Of a DNA stretch of 55,584 bases, positions 42,583 through 51,716 are shown one piece after another. Source of the DNA: Flavobacterium sp. (lineage in GTDB: Bacteria; Bacteroidota; Bacteroidia; Flavobacteriales; Flavobacteriaceae); NCBI GenBank assembly GCA_023251135.1, contig JAHEZJ010000033.1, positions 1 through 55,584 of the forward strand, written 5' to 3'. Every line of letters begins with the position of its first letter. The first letter of the stretch is position 1. The translations under genes and the position numbers were made by a program. The notes beneath the pieces are model-generated. The model searched no databases. It worked only from the letters and a program-made list of their open reading frames with translations, and had not been told where the DNA came from.

Positions 42583-43362
42583 TTATTCTTCAGTTGCAGG
42601 AGCAGCATCAACAGCTGGTGCAGCTTCAACAGCAGCAGCAGTTTCTTCTGTAGCTTCAGTTTCTTTTTCAGAACCTCTGTCAGAAAGACCTTCGATTACA
42701 GCAGCAGTTACTAAAGATAAAATTTTGTCAATTGATTTAGAAGCATCATCATTTGCAGGAATAACGTAATCAACCTCTCTTGGGTCAGAATTCGTATCAA
42801 CCATTGCGAAAACTGGAATGTTTAATTTTTGTGCTTCTTTTATTGCGATGTGTTCAGCTTTGATATCTACTACGAACAATGCTGCAGGTAGTCTAGACAT
42901 ATCAGCGATTGAACCTAAGTTTTTCTCTAATTTAGCACGTAGACGATCAACTTGCAAACGCTCTTTTTTAGATAACGTCATGAAAGTACCATCTTTCTTC
43001 ATTTTATCAATAGAAGACATTTTTTTAACTGCCTTTCTGATAGTAACAAAGTTAGTTAGCATTCCACCTGGCCATCTTTCAGTGATGTAAGGCATGTTTG
43101 CAGCTTTTGCTTTATCAGCAACGATGTCTTTTGCTTGTTTTTTGGTAGCTACGAATAAGATTTTTCTACCTGATGCAGCGATTTTTTTCAAAGCTTCGTT
43201 AGCTTCTTCGATTTTTGCTGCAGTTTTATATAGATTGATAATGTGAATACCATTACGCTCCATATAAATGTAAGGGGCCATATTTGGGTCCCATTTTCTA
43301 GTCATGTGTCCAAAGTGAACACCTGCTTCTAGTAAGTCTTTAACTTCTATTTTGTTTGCCAT
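42583..43362 (-). CDS. rpsB: 30S ribosomal protein S2
   Basis: A 259-residue S2 protein; the core (residues 1-225) is standard (L-L-E-A-G-V-H-F-G-H, R-W-P-G-G-M-L-T-N-F, D-T-N-S-D-P). The last 30 residues are an Ala/Glu-rich tail, often variable in Bacteroidetes. A 205-bp spacer with two small hairpins lies between rpsI and this gene. Confidence 0.98.
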   Translation of the reverse strand: MANKIEVKDLLEAGVHFGHMTRKWDPNMAPYIYMERNGIHIINLYKTAAKIEEANEALKKIAASGRKILFVATKKQAKDIVADKAKAANMPYITERWPGGMLTNFVTIRKAVKKMSSIDKMKKDGTFMTLSKKERLQVDRLRAKLEKNLGSIADMSRLPAALFVVDIKAEHIAIKEAQKLNIPVFAMVDTNSDPREVDYVIPANDDASKSIDKILSLVTAAVIEGLSDRGSEKETEATEETAAAVEAAPAVDAAPATEE

Positions 43363-43567
43363 TTTTGTACTAGTTTACGTTCTGTTGATTAGCAATGTGT
43401 TTTTTTGGCTTTAGGCGCTAAGCATTAAGCTTCCGACTTCGAGACTTTTAACCCATTTAGATGCTAAACTATTTCCTACCTCGATAGGAGAGCAACAACA
43501 ACTGTGTTTTTTAATTTCAATAAATAATTGATGGTGTCCTGTACCAAATGCACAAGACAGGTAAATA
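43363..43567 (-). other. Structured rpsI-rpsB spacer, possible S2 leader
   Basis: This 205-bp transcribed spacer shows two stems: TGTCCTGT/ACAAGACA (43535-43542 with 43552-43559, one wobble pair in RNA) and TCCTA/TAGGA (43474-43478 with 43485-43489). An AAGC word-repeat (43424-43432) is near rpsB. Free S2 often represses its own mRNA through a leader, so this is a candidate; no match to a named motif can be confirmed. Confidence 0.4.
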
Positions 43568-43954
43568 TTAACGTTTAGAGAATTGGAATCTCTTACGAGC
43601 TTTCTTCTGACCGAATTTCTTACGTTCAACCATTCTTGGATCTCTTGTTAATAAACCTTCTGGTTTTAAGATAGCTCTGTTTTCGATGTTCACTTCACAC
43701 ATTACACGTGCTAATGCCATTCTTACAGCTTCTGCCTGACCAGTTGAACCACCTCCGTAAACGTTTACTTTTACATCAAAGTTACTTGCATTTTCTGTCA
43801 TAGATAATGGTTGTAAAACTTTGTATTGTAAAGTTGCAGTTGGAAAGTAAGTTGCGAATTCTTTTTTGTTTACAGTGATTTTTCCTGTTCCTTCAGAAAC
43901 ATATACACGTGCAACAGCGGTTTTTCTTCTACCGATTTTGTGAATAACTCCCAT
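43568..43954 (-). CDS. rpsI: 30S ribosomal protein S9
   Basis: A 128-residue S9 protein with the usual G-R-R-K-T-A-V-A-R-V start and the C-terminal K-A-R-K-R-F-Q-F-S-K-R tail that reaches the P-site tRNA. It overlaps the rplM stop codon (TAATG). Confidence 0.99.
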   Translation of the reverse strand: MGVIHKIGRRKTAVARVYVSEGTGKITVNKKEFATYFPTATLQYKVLQPLSMTENASNFDVKVNVYGGGSTGQAEAVRMALARVMCEVNIENRAILKPEGLLTRDPRMVERKKFGQKKARKRFQFSKR

Positions 43955-44409
43955 TACTTAAGATCGTTTAGGTTAACAGTTCTAGGTTTTTGAGCTCCGT
44001 GAGTATGCTCAGCACCTACAACAACATTTAGATTTCTAAAAAGTTCAGCTCCTAATTTGTTTTTAGGTAACATTCCTTTTACAGCTTTTTCTACTAATAA
44101 TGCAGGATTCTTAGATTGCAATACTTTAGCAGTTAAAGTTCTTTGTCCTCCTGGGTAACCTGTATGACGCATGTAAATTTTGTCATTCATTTTTGTACCT
44201 GTAAGGTTAATTTTTTCTGAGTTGATAACAATTACGTTATCTCCACAGTCAACGTGCGGTGTGTAACTTGGTTTGTACTTACCTCTTAAGATCATTGCAA
44301 CCTTTGAAGCAAGACGACCTAAGTTATGACCCTCAGCATCAACAACAATCCACTCTTTAGTTACAGTGGCTTTGCTCGCTGAAATTGTCTTGTAGCTTAA
44401 TGCGTCCAT
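43954..44409 (-). CDS. rplM: 50S ribosomal protein L13
   Basis: A 151-residue L13 with the characteristic W-I-V-V-D-A-E-G-H-N-L-G-R-L-A, H-V-D-C-G-D and Y-P-G-G-Q segments. It is the first gene of the four-gene operon, with a strong promoter and a hairpin at the mRNA 5' end. Confidence 0.99.
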   Translation of the reverse strand: MDALSYKTISASKATVTKEWIVVDAEGHNLGRLASKVAMILRGKYKPSYTPHVDCGDNVIVINSEKINLTGTKMNDKIYMRHTGYPGGQRTLTAKVLQSKNPALLVEKAVKGMLPKNKLGAELFRNLNVVVGAEHTHGAQKPRTVNLNDLK

Positions 44410-44432
44410 AATATTATTTTAATTAAACATTC

Positions 44433-44483
44433 CATCCCCAATAAAGGGGATGCAAAAGTACAATTAATTATTTTAAAACCAAA
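44433..44483 (-). promoter_or_regulatory. Promoter and 5' leader hairpin of the rplM operon
   Basis: On the minus strand TTTG (44480-44483), exactly 19 nt, then TACTTTTG (44453-44460): a perfect Bacteroidetes -33/-7 promoter. Transcription should start near 44448, so the RNA begins with the stem CATCCCC/GGGGATG (44433-44439 with 44446-44452) and a 6-nt loop. The hairpin may be an L13 autoregulatory leader or a stabiliser. Confidence 0.75.
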
Positions 44484-44543
44484 TACCTGAAAAGAATATT
44501 TTATCTGCTGAAAATCAGGGCATCAGTTTTTGATTTAAAACAA

Positions 44544-44581
44544 TTAAAAAAAACCGCCTTCACAATAACGCGAAGGCGGTT
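44544..44581 (-). terminator. Terminator of the ferritin-like operon
   Basis: AACCGCCTTC and GAAGGCGGTT (44552-44561 and 44572-44581) form a 10-bp stem; on the minus strand it is followed by a T-run (A-run at 44547-44553). It lies 22 bp after the stop codon. Confidence 0.92.
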
Positions 44582-44603
44582 CAATATTTAGAATTGTTTT
44601 GAG

Positions 44604-45416
44604 CTAAACAATAAATAAATTTGCAATATCAACGACTTGTTGTGTCGTAAGTGGCTCATCATAAGCTTCTGACCCTGCGGAAGCTCCAAATGCGGCAGCG
44701 GTATTAAATCCTGCCTGCACCGTAACGCCTTCGCCATTGTAAACCGCTTGAGTTGCTTCGGGCATTCCTGCTCCTCTTTCACTATTTGAAATCCATCCTT
44801 TTAATCCTCTTAAGCGTCGTACTTCAGAAGCATGACGGGCTTCGACGGAGTGAATTTGTAAGGCAGCAGTCAATAAATCGGGAGTTGTGATTAAATTTGC
44901 TGCCTGACCTTTGTAGGCTCTAACACCCGTATCTTCAAAGGCTTGTGCCAATGCTAAAAAGGTTGGGTAATCATGAAATGGATCAAAAGCGCCTCCAACG
45001 GTAAAGTCAAAAGTAGGTTTGGGAACAAAGTTGGCACTCATCGTACCTCCTAATCCTTTGATTAAAAAAGCCACGTGATCAGACTCGTGTGCTGCTATTT
45101 GCTGGAAAACTTTCAAATCGCGTCCGCCATTTTCTGATGCCGGGATTACTCCGAAATCTAATGCCATGGCATAAAATTCGTTTTCCAGATATTCTAAAGT
45201 TAAGGCAAATTGCAAAGCTCCAATGGGAGTTGCAGGTGTCGCTGTAATGTCTTTTGCCAAGGCTTTATTGGCCATTGCCGATAATCCGAAAGGGATGGAT
45301 GCATAAGCCAGTGTTTTTCCAATACTTCCAAACTGATTAAAACTGTCTCTTCTTGAACCAGTGCTTCTCATCAAGCTATCATCAGTAAACGTTTCTATAA
45401 ATTTTAAAATATTCAT
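44604..45416 (-). CDS. Ferritin-like domain protein
   Basis: A 270-residue protein of the ferritin-like group found in desiccation-related proteins (Ferritin_2). Two E-x-x-x-x-x-x-E and E-x-x-H-x-x type helices are visible: L-E-Y-L-E-N-E-F-Y, H-E-S-D-H-V, E-D-T-G-V-R-A-Y and V-E-A-R-H-A-S-E. No clear iron chemistry can be assigned. The N-terminus has a weak hydrophobic stretch (residues about 34-50) preceded by R-R, so export is possible. It is second in a two-gene unit after its paralogue, with 26 bp between. Confidence 0.85.
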   Translation of the reverse strand: MNILKFIETFTDDSLMRSTGSRRDSFNQFGSIGKTLAYASIPFGLSAMANKALAKDITATPATPIGALQFALTLEYLENEFYAMALDFGVIPASENGGRDLKVFQQIAAHESDHVAFLIKGLGGTMSANFVPKPTFDFTVGGAFDPFHDYPTFLALAQAFEDTGVRAYKGQAANLITTPDLLTAALQIHSVEARHASEVRRLRGLKGWISNSERGAGMPEATQAVYNGEGVTVQAGFNTAAAFGASAGSEAYDEPLTTQQVVDIANLFIV

Positions 45417-45442
45417 AATTTCTAAGTTTTAGCTTGTTAAGA

Positions 45443-46189
45443 TTAAGGTAAGTATTTGGCTGTGAATTTTGTGGTAATGAAGCCTCCTGCAATAGGTAGA
45501 ATTTTTGAAGGATCTTGTGCCACATCCAAACCTGTAGTTGCGTTCACAACATCATCGCCGGCAAAATCCTTAGAGTTCGGATTAATTAAGCTTCTGATGG
45601 CCGAGGCATGTCTGGCTTCTACCGAAACAATTTTTCCAGCTAAAAGCAGGTAATCAGCACTTTTAATTAATTTTCCTGCTCCGTTATAAGCAGCTACTCC
45701 GGTATCTTCGAGCGCTTTTGCGGTAGCAAGAACTTCGGTACGGCTGTTAAAATTTAAAGAACCATAATTAAAAGCTAAGGAGGGAAGCAGTTGAGAGCTT
45801 GGATCAGGAAGCGCTCCGGTTAAAGCGGCCTTGAAAAAATCTCTGTGAATTACTTCGTGATGATACAAGTCTGTTAATACCTGCCGTTCGATAGGGTTAA
45901 AAGTGGCGTTAAAGTTTGCTGCGTTTACAACCTTAGTATAAAAGTCGGCTTCCAGCTGTTCTAAAGCATACGCATAGGTTAATACTCCAAAATCACCGGA
46001 TCCTAAATCAAAGACGCCGTTTCTGATTCCGGGTAACGTAGTGTCTTCCATTTCGTTATCATTGTCATTATCACTGCAACCGGCCATAATCAAACCGGCA
46101 CCAACTAATGTAAGACCGCTAAGCTTAAGAAAGCTCCTTCTGTTATTCAATGAAGGGTCAACTTCATGAATTTTAACTTCGTTTTTCAT
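45443..46189 (-). CDS. Ferritin-like domain lipoprotein with Tat signal
   Basis: Start at the ATG at 46189 (248 residues; a TTG frame adds two). Residues near 16-38 read N-R-R-S-F-L-K-L-S-G, a twin-arginine motif, then hydrophobic sequence and a lipobox-like M-A-G-C. The mature part is ferritin-like, with L-E-Q-L-E-A-D-F-Y, H-H-E-V-I-H-R-D-F, E-D-T-G-V-A-A-Y and V-E-A-R-H-A-S-A, parallel to the next gene. Tat export suggests folding with cofactor before export. Function unknown; iron or oxidative stress is a guess. Confidence 0.86.
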   Translation of the reverse strand: MKNEVKIHEVDPSLNNRRSFLKLSGLTLVGAGLIMAGCSDNDNDNEMEDTTLPGIRNGVFDLGSGDFGVLTYAYALEQLEADFYTKVVNAANFNATFNPIERQVLTDLYHHEVIHRDFFKAALTGALPDPSSQLLPSLAFNYGSLNFNSRTEVLATAKALEDTGVAAYNGAGKLIKSADYLLLAGKIVSVEARHASAIRSLINPNSKDFAGDDVVNATTGLDVAQDPSKILPIAGGFITTKFTAKYLP

Positions 46190-46324
46190 AATCAAGGACT
46201 TTTAAAAGGTTAATAACATGTATTAAGGTATTAACGAAATTTTAGGACTTGCGGTTTTAGAAACGAAGCTTATTTTAGTTTTATTTAAAAAACACGCTGA
46301 AATTTTAAATAGGATCAGGTGTTT

Positions 46325-46357
46325 TTTGTTTTATTTTAGGTAATTCTACTATATTTG
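46325..46357 (+). promoter_or_regulatory. Promoter of the LacI-family gene
   Basis: TTTG (46325-46328), 21 nt, TATATTTG (46350-46357): close to the Bacteroidetes consensus. It lies 27 bp before the start codon. Confidence 0.6.
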
Positions 46358-46384
46358 TATTAATTACATAAAATTTATTTTTAA

Positions 46385-47413
46385 ATGAAAGCTAAAGCAA
46401 CTCTAAAACAAATTGCGAAGGAACTGGGTGTTTCTGTATCGACTGTTTCTAAGGCACTGAATGATAGCCCGGAGATTAGTGAGCAAACAAAGGTGAAGAT
46501 TAAGGAGTATGCCAAACTCAAAAATTATAAGCCCAATGTTATTGGTTTGAATCTGAAGAATCGTAAAACCAAAACAATAGGAGTAATTATACCTAATATA
46601 TTAAACTCCTTTTTCGCAAAGGTTTTTAGTGGTATCGAAAAAGTAGCAGATAAAAAAGGATATAATGTAATCACTTGTATTTCGAATGAATCTTTGGAGA
46701 AAGAAGTTCATACACTTGAAATGTTAAGCAACGGAACGATTGACGGGTTTATCTTATCAGTATCAGAAGAAGCGCAAAAATTAGAAGACTATGCTCACTT
46801 TTCGGCTATCATTGCTGATGGAACACCTATTGTGATGTTTGACCGAATTGCCGACGGGGTAGAATGTGATAAAGTGGTCGTAGACGATTTCGATTCGGCC
46901 TTAAACTCAACACAGCATTTAATTGATTTAGGCTGTAAAAACATTGCACTGATTTCTTCGGTAGACAATTTGAGTGTTGGAAAATTAAGAGCCGATGGTT
47001 ACTTAAAAGCGTTGAAAGACAATAATATTCCGGTAAACGAGAATATCATTCTTCGTACCGACTCGGAAGAGGATATGAAAGCTAAAATTGACGCCATTTT
47101 TGAACATAAAGTGGATGCTATTTTTGCTTTGGATGAAAATGATTCGGTGGCTGCTTTACGCGTAAGCTTGAAAAAAGGATATAAGGTTCCGGAAGATATT
47201 TCGATAATCGGTTTTGCTGATGGAATTCTGGCATCGAGACGTTTGTCGCCAAGTTTAACAACAGTAAGTCAGCATGGAGTAGAAATAGGTGAGGTAGCAG
47301 CCAGACAGCTTATCAAACGTTTAGAGGAGGAATCTGAAGAAGAAACATCAGATTATGAAACGATCGTGATCAAAACAAAACTGAAAGAACGAGAGTCTAC
47401 AAGAAAAATCTAA
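46385..47413 (+). CDS. LacI family transcriptional regulator
   Basis: The 342-residue protein has an N-terminal LacI HTH (T-L-K-Q-I-A-K-E-L-G-V-S-V-S-T-V-S-K-A-L-N) and a periplasmic-binding-protein-type effector domain (about 62-330). The effector is likely a sugar, but no sugar gene is next to it, so its regulon lies elsewhere. It has its own promoter. Confidence 0.94.
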   Translation: MKAKATLKQIAKELGVSVSTVSKALNDSPEISEQTKVKIKEYAKLKNYKPNVIGLNLKNRKTKTIGVIIPNILNSFFAKVFSGIEKVADKKGYNVITCISNESLEKEVHTLEMLSNGTIDGFILSVSEEAQKLEDYAHFSAIIADGTPIVMFDRIADGVECDKVVVDDFDSALNSTQHLIDLGCKNIALISSVDNLSVGKLRADGYLKALKDNNIPVNENIILRTDSEEDMKAKIDAIFEHKVDAIFALDENDSVAALRVSLKKGYKVPEDISIIGFADGILASRRLSPSLTTVSQHGVEIGEVAARQLIKRLEEESEEETSDYETIVIKTKLKERESTRKI

Positions 47414-47558
47414 AAGAAAAACGACTGATTTAGAAAATCAAAACGGGTCATTTTTTTGTTTTTTATGTGGTAAGTCTAAATTATAAAAAAGAATAAATGA
47501 CACTTTATATGATTGAAGAGGATAAAAAAAAAGAAACCACTATAACCAAATAATCGTA

Positions 47559-48494
47559 ATGAAAAAAAAACTACTTCTTGTAATTCTAACTCTTTTATTT
47601 TACAATTTTTCTGCAAAATCCAATAATCTAAGGAATGTTTTTTATACAACAGAATATGAAGGCGCGGTTACTTTTCAAGCTGGCTATGTTATTGGCGATT
47701 ATGTTGAATTTTTAAGAGTAAATCCAATATCTGCAGGGGCTAGTGGATATTATCAAATTTCTATCAATTATACTCGAGGAAATGTTGCTTCGGCTGCAAC
47801 TCATATTGCCTCTATATCTCATTCTAATCCTGCAATATGGAGAGAAACGGGAAGGATTAATAATAATCCTTATACGGGATCAGGAACAAATTTTACTATT
47901 GACTGTAATACACAATATGGAAATCCTCGATTTAGAATAAGAGCAGTAAACACTTTAGGGATCAATACCCCAATTACTGTTTATATTAAAGTTACCTCAT
48001 TTAATTCAAATGATGCACTTACAGCTCTAAATGTGACTGGAAATGATACCTCGGTTTCTAAATTCCTCCCTATGACTGCAGACTGGGATTTGTATGTTGG
48101 AAACGTTTTTACTGCAGATGGCGCTACTCTGGCTATAAAAGCGATTCAGAACGGAAATGTTGGTATTGGAACAGCAAATCCAGCTTCAAAGCTTACTGTT
48201 GCTGGTAATGTTGCAGCCCGTGAAGTAAAAGTAACTGTTGATGCCGGAGCCGATTTTGTATTTGAAAATGGTTATAATCTTCCTTCGTTGGAGTCTGTAG
48301 ACAAATTCATAAAAGAAAATAAGCACCTGCCTGAAATTGCTTCTGCAAAAGAAATGCAAAAGGACGGAATTAATTTGTCTGAAATGAATATTAAACTTTT
48401 GCAGAAAATTGAAGAAATGACTCTTTATATGGTAGAACAAAATAAGAGAATTAAGGATTTAGAAAAGCAAATGGAAGAAGTAAAGAAAAAGTAG
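47559..48494 (+). CDS. Exported fibre-like protein with C-terminal coiled coil
   Basis: A 311-residue protein with a signal peptide (1-21). Residues 22-180 are beta-rich and unrecognised. Residues about 195-310 match a domain common at the end of Bacteroidetes surface proteins and tail-fibre-like proteins: N-V-G-I-G-T-A-N-P-A-S-K-L-T-V, then N-K-H-L-P-E-I-A-S-A-K-E, ending in a heptad coiled coil (E-M-N-I-K-L-L-Q-K-I-E-E-M). This end probably trimerises. No phage genes are near, so it is a chromosomal surface or periplasmic protein. Confidence 0.78.
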   Translation: MKKKLLLVILTLLFYNFSAKSNNLRNVFYTTEYEGAVTFQAGYVIGDYVEFLRVNPISAGASGYYQISINYTRGNVASAATHIASISHSNPAIWRETGRINNNPYTGSGTNFTIDCNTQYGNPRFRIRAVNTLGINTPITVYIKVTSFNSNDALTALNVTGNDTSVSKFLPMTADWDLYVGNVFTADGATLAIKAIQNGNVGIGTANPASKLTVAGNVAAREVKVTVDAGADFVFENGYNLPSLESVDKFIKENKHLPEIASAKEMQKDGINLSEMNIKLLQKIEEMTLYMVEQNKRIKDLEKQMEEVKKK

Positions 48495-48590
48495 AAATAA
48501 TTGAAAAAGATACTCTCCTAAAAGTGTGTAAGTTTAAAAAAAAATAGGGTTTGACTTTTAATTAATAGTATACCTGTCTAAAATAAGTAA

Positions 48591-48621
48591 AAAACCATCA
48601 GCTGAAACTGATGGTTTTTTT
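48591..48621. terminator. Bidirectional terminator
   Basis: An 11-bp stem (AAAACCATCAG, CTGATGGTTTT) with a 6-nt loop and a T-run ends the fibre-like gene and faces polA. Confidence 0.93.
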
Positions 48622-48649
48622 ATCTGTCCTTTTAGTTCTCTGTAATTTG

Positions 48650-48685
48650 AAAAATCTAAAATCTAAAATCAACAATCTAAAATTA
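48650..48685. repeat. AAATCTAA word repeats next to polA
   Basis: Three AAATCTAA/CAATCTAA words, one directly adjoining the polA stop codon. Similar words lie beside ahcY at 13785-13820. Confidence 0.6.
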
Positions 48686-51532
48686 TTAATGTGCAGCCAG
48701 CCAATCTTTACCCATTCCAAGTTCAACTTCTAAAGGAACTGCCATCGTAAAGGCGTTTTCCATTTCGTGTTTGATCATAGGCTGAATCTTCTCGAGTTCG
48801 TCGTTGTGAACATCGAACACAAGCTCATCATGCACCTGAAGCAGCATCTTAGATTTCCAGTTTTCTTCTTTTAGTTTTTTATGAATGTTGATCATCGCAA
48901 TTTTGATCACATCGGCAGCGCTTCCCTGAATAGGTGCATTTACGGCATTTCGTTCGGCAGCACTTCTAACCACAGCATTTGCCGAGTTGATGTCTTTTAA
49001 ATAACGACGACGGCCTAAAATAGTCTGCACATATCCTTTTTCACGCGCAAATTCAATTTGTTCAGAAATATAAGATTTCAGTCTCGGGTATGTTTTGTAG
49101 TACGCCTCGATCAAAGCGGCGCTCTCGCTGCGGGATAACGAAGTCTGATTGCTCAGTCCAAAAGCAGAAACTCCATAGATAATCCCGAAGTTAACGGTTT
49201 TGGCGTTGCTTCTTTGTTCGCGGGAAACTTCATCCAAAGGCACATCAAAAACTTTAGCAGCGGTTGCTTTGTGAATGTCTTCTCCATTTTTAAAAGCCGC
49301 AATCATATTTTCTTCACCACTTAAAGCGGCAATAATTCTTAACTCTATTTGTGAGTAATCGGCAGAGATTAAAGTATAGTTTTCATCGCGTGCGACAAAA
49401 GCTTTACGAATCTGACGTCCTCTTTCGGTACGAATCGGAATGTTTTGTAAGTTCGGATTGTTAGAGCTCAAACGTCCTGTAGCTGCAACGGTTTGCATAT
49501 AATCGGTATGAACGCGTAATGTTTTTTTGTCTACTTGTTCCGGTAAAGCCAGTATGTAAGTACTTTGCAATTTCACCATCTGACGCCAGTCCAGAATTTG
49601 TTTTACGATAGGGTTGTCGTTGGCCAAATAAGTCAAAACTTCCTCGCCGGTTGCATATTGCCCGGTTTTGGTTTTCTTTTGCTTGGCTCCGCCAATTTTA
49701 AGTTTATCAAATAAAATATCACCCAACTGTTTCGGAGAAGCTAAGTTGAATTTTTCTCCAGCAGTTTCGTATATCTGCTGTTCTAAAGATTTGATCTCTA
49801 CATCCATTTCTTTAGACATTGCGTTTAAAAATTCAACATCCAGACGAATTCCTTCGGTTTCCATAGCTGCTAAAACGCTTACTAACGGGATCTCGATTTC
49901 GTCAAACAGTTTTTTAGTCTCGGTTTTGTCTAATTCTGTTGTAAAAATTTCTTTTAACTGCAACGTAATATCAGCATCTTCGGCAGCATATTCCTTGATG
50001 TCTTCAAGTGCTACATCGCGCATTGTAATTTGATTTTTTCCTTTTTTACCAATCAGTTCTTCAATTGGTTTAGGGGCATATTTCAAATAGGTTTCTGATA
50101 AAACATCCATATTGTGACGCATATCCGGATTGATCAGATAGTGCGCAATCATGGTATCAAAAAGTTTTCCTTTTACAGTAATGTCGTAATTGGAAAGGAT
50201 TTTTAAATCGTATTTTAAATTCTGACCTATTTTTTCGATGTTTTCATTCTCAAAGAAAGGTCTGAATTTTTCAATTAAAGTCTGAGCTTCTTCCTGATTT
50301 TCCGGAAACGGAACGTAAAATGCTTTTCCTTTTTCGTAAGAGAAAGCAATACCTACCAACTCGGCATGCAAAGCATCTAAACCTGTAGTTTCGGTGTCAA
50401 AACAAACAGAAGTCTGGTTTTGCAGGTTTTGTAAAAGCAGTTTTATACCAAGATCTCCCTGAATCGCCTGATAGGAGTGAGGCGTATTTTCGAGCGTATT
50501 GTAAAAAGAAGTTCGGGCTGTTTCTGTATTTTCTTCGGTAGCGCCGCCTCCAAAAAGATCAAACTGATCTTCGTTTTTAGGCTGTGGTTTTTTGTATAAT
50601 TTAGCATCAGAAACCGGAGCTGAAGCCGCTGATTCATTCCCGCCTCCTGTTTTAAACAAATTGTCAAACTGCTCTGCCATTCGTCTGAACTCAAGTTCCT
50701 GAAAAATAGCATCGGTTTTTTCAATATCAGGACGAACTAATTCGTAATCGTCTTCGTTAAATGTTACCGGACAGTCCAATAAAATGGTGGCCAGTTTTTT
50801 AGACAACAATCCTTTTTCTTTATTGGCCTCAATATTCTCTTTCATTTTTCCTTTTAGCTTATCGGTATTGGCTAATAGGTTTTCCATCGTTCCAAATTCT
50901 TTCAGAAGTTTTTTGGCGGTTACTTCACCCACTCCCGGAAGTCCCGGAATATTATCGGCAGCATCACCCATCATTCCAAGGAAATCAATAACCTGTTCCG
51001 GACGCTCGATTTCAAATTTTGCCAAAACTTCAGGAACTCCCCAAATTTCAATTCCATTTCCCATACGGGCCGGTTTGTACATGAAGATATTTTCCGAAAC
51101 CAATTGGGCAAAATCCTTATCGGGAGTTACCATAAAAACTTTATAATTTTCTTTCTCGGCTTGTTTGGCGATCGTTCCAATTAAATCATCGGCTTCAAAA
51201 CCCGACACTTCAATAATTGGAATGTGCATGGCTTTCAACAATTCGCAGATATAAGGAACGGCAATTTTAATGGCTTCAGGCGTCACATCGCGATTGGCCT
51301 TGTATTCAGGGAATAATTCGTTTCGCAAGTCACTTCCGCCTTTATCAAAAGCTACAGCCAGATGATCCGGTTTTTCACGTTTGATCACATCTAAAAGCGA
51401 ATTCATGAATCCCATGATCGCAGAGGTATCCATTCCTTTGGAGTTGATCCTTGGGTTTTTTATGAAGGCGTAGTAGCCGCGAAATATTAAAGCGTAAGCA
51501 TCAAGTAAAAAAAGGCGTTTTTGTGACGACAT
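48686..51532 (-). CDS. polA: DNA polymerase I
   Basis: The 948-residue polymerase has an N-terminal 5'-3' exonuclease (about 1-290), an active 3'-5' exonuclease (F-D-T-E-T-T-G, N-L-K-Y-D, Y-A-A-E-D-A-D) and the polymerase domain with D-Y-S-Q-I-E-L-R and V-H-D-E-L-V. It fills gaps in replication and repair. Start is the ATG at 51532. Confidence 0.98.
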   Translation of the reverse strand: MSSQKRLFLLDAYALIFRGYYAFIKNPRINSKGMDTSAIMGFMNSLLDVIKREKPDHLAVAFDKGGSDLRNELFPEYKANRDVTPEAIKIAVPYICELLKAMHIPIIEVSGFEADDLIGTIAKQAEKENYKVFMVTPDKDFAQLVSENIFMYKPARMGNGIEIWGVPEVLAKFEIERPEQVIDFLGMMGDAADNIPGLPGVGEVTAKKLLKEFGTMENLLANTDKLKGKMKENIEANKEKGLLSKKLATILLDCPVTFNEDDYELVRPDIEKTDAIFQELEFRRMAEQFDNLFKTGGGNESAASAPVSDAKLYKKPQPKNEDQFDLFGGGATEENTETARTSFYNTLENTPHSYQAIQGDLGIKLLLQNLQNQTSVCFDTETTGLDALHAELVGIAFSYEKGKAFYVPFPENQEEAQTLIEKFRPFFENENIEKIGQNLKYDLKILSNYDITVKGKLFDTMIAHYLINPDMRHNMDVLSETYLKYAPKPIEELIGKKGKNQITMRDVALEDIKEYAAEDADITLQLKEIFTTELDKTETKKLFDEIEIPLVSVLAAMETEGIRLDVEFLNAMSKEMDVEIKSLEQQIYETAGEKFNLASPKQLGDILFDKLKIGGAKQKKTKTGQYATGEEVLTYLANDNPIVKQILDWRQMVKLQSTYILALPEQVDKKTLRVHTDYMQTVAATGRLSSNNPNLQNIPIRTERGRQIRKAFVARDENYTLISADYSQIELRIIAALSGEENMIAAFKNGEDIHKATAAKVFDVPLDEVSREQRSNAKTVNFGIIYGVSAFGLSNQTSLSRSESAALIEAYYKTYPRLKSYISEQIEFAREKGYVQTILGRRRYLKDINSANAVVRSAAERNAVNAPIQGSAADVIKIAMINIHKKLKEENWKSKMLLQVHDELVFDVHNDELEKIQPMIKHEMENAFTMAVPLEVELGMGKDWLAAH

Positions 51533-51557
51533 ATGTTCAGTTTATCAATTCAATTTT

Positions 51558-51565
51558 CAAAGTTA
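51558..51565 (-). promoter_or_regulatory. -7 promoter element of polA
   Basis: TAACTTTG on the minus strand matches TAnnTTTG, 25 bp before the start. A -33 TTTG at proper spacing was not found. Confidence 0.45.
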
Positions 51566-51716
51566 CAAATATCGATATAATATTAGGACACAAATTAATT
51601 TGTTATTTGTTTTTCCTGATTATAGTAGGAAGGATTTAATTTTTTTTCTGTGAAGTTTAAAATAGAACTAAACCAGAAGGAAGGTTTTGTCGTAAGTAAA
51701 TAAAAAACAATGTGTT

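Noticed and set aside
47559-48494. Prophage remnant (tail-fibre-like gene)
   Set aside because: No other phage gene, integrase or att site is near, and the protein has its own signal peptide; such C-terminal domains are common in chromosomal Bacteroidetes proteins.
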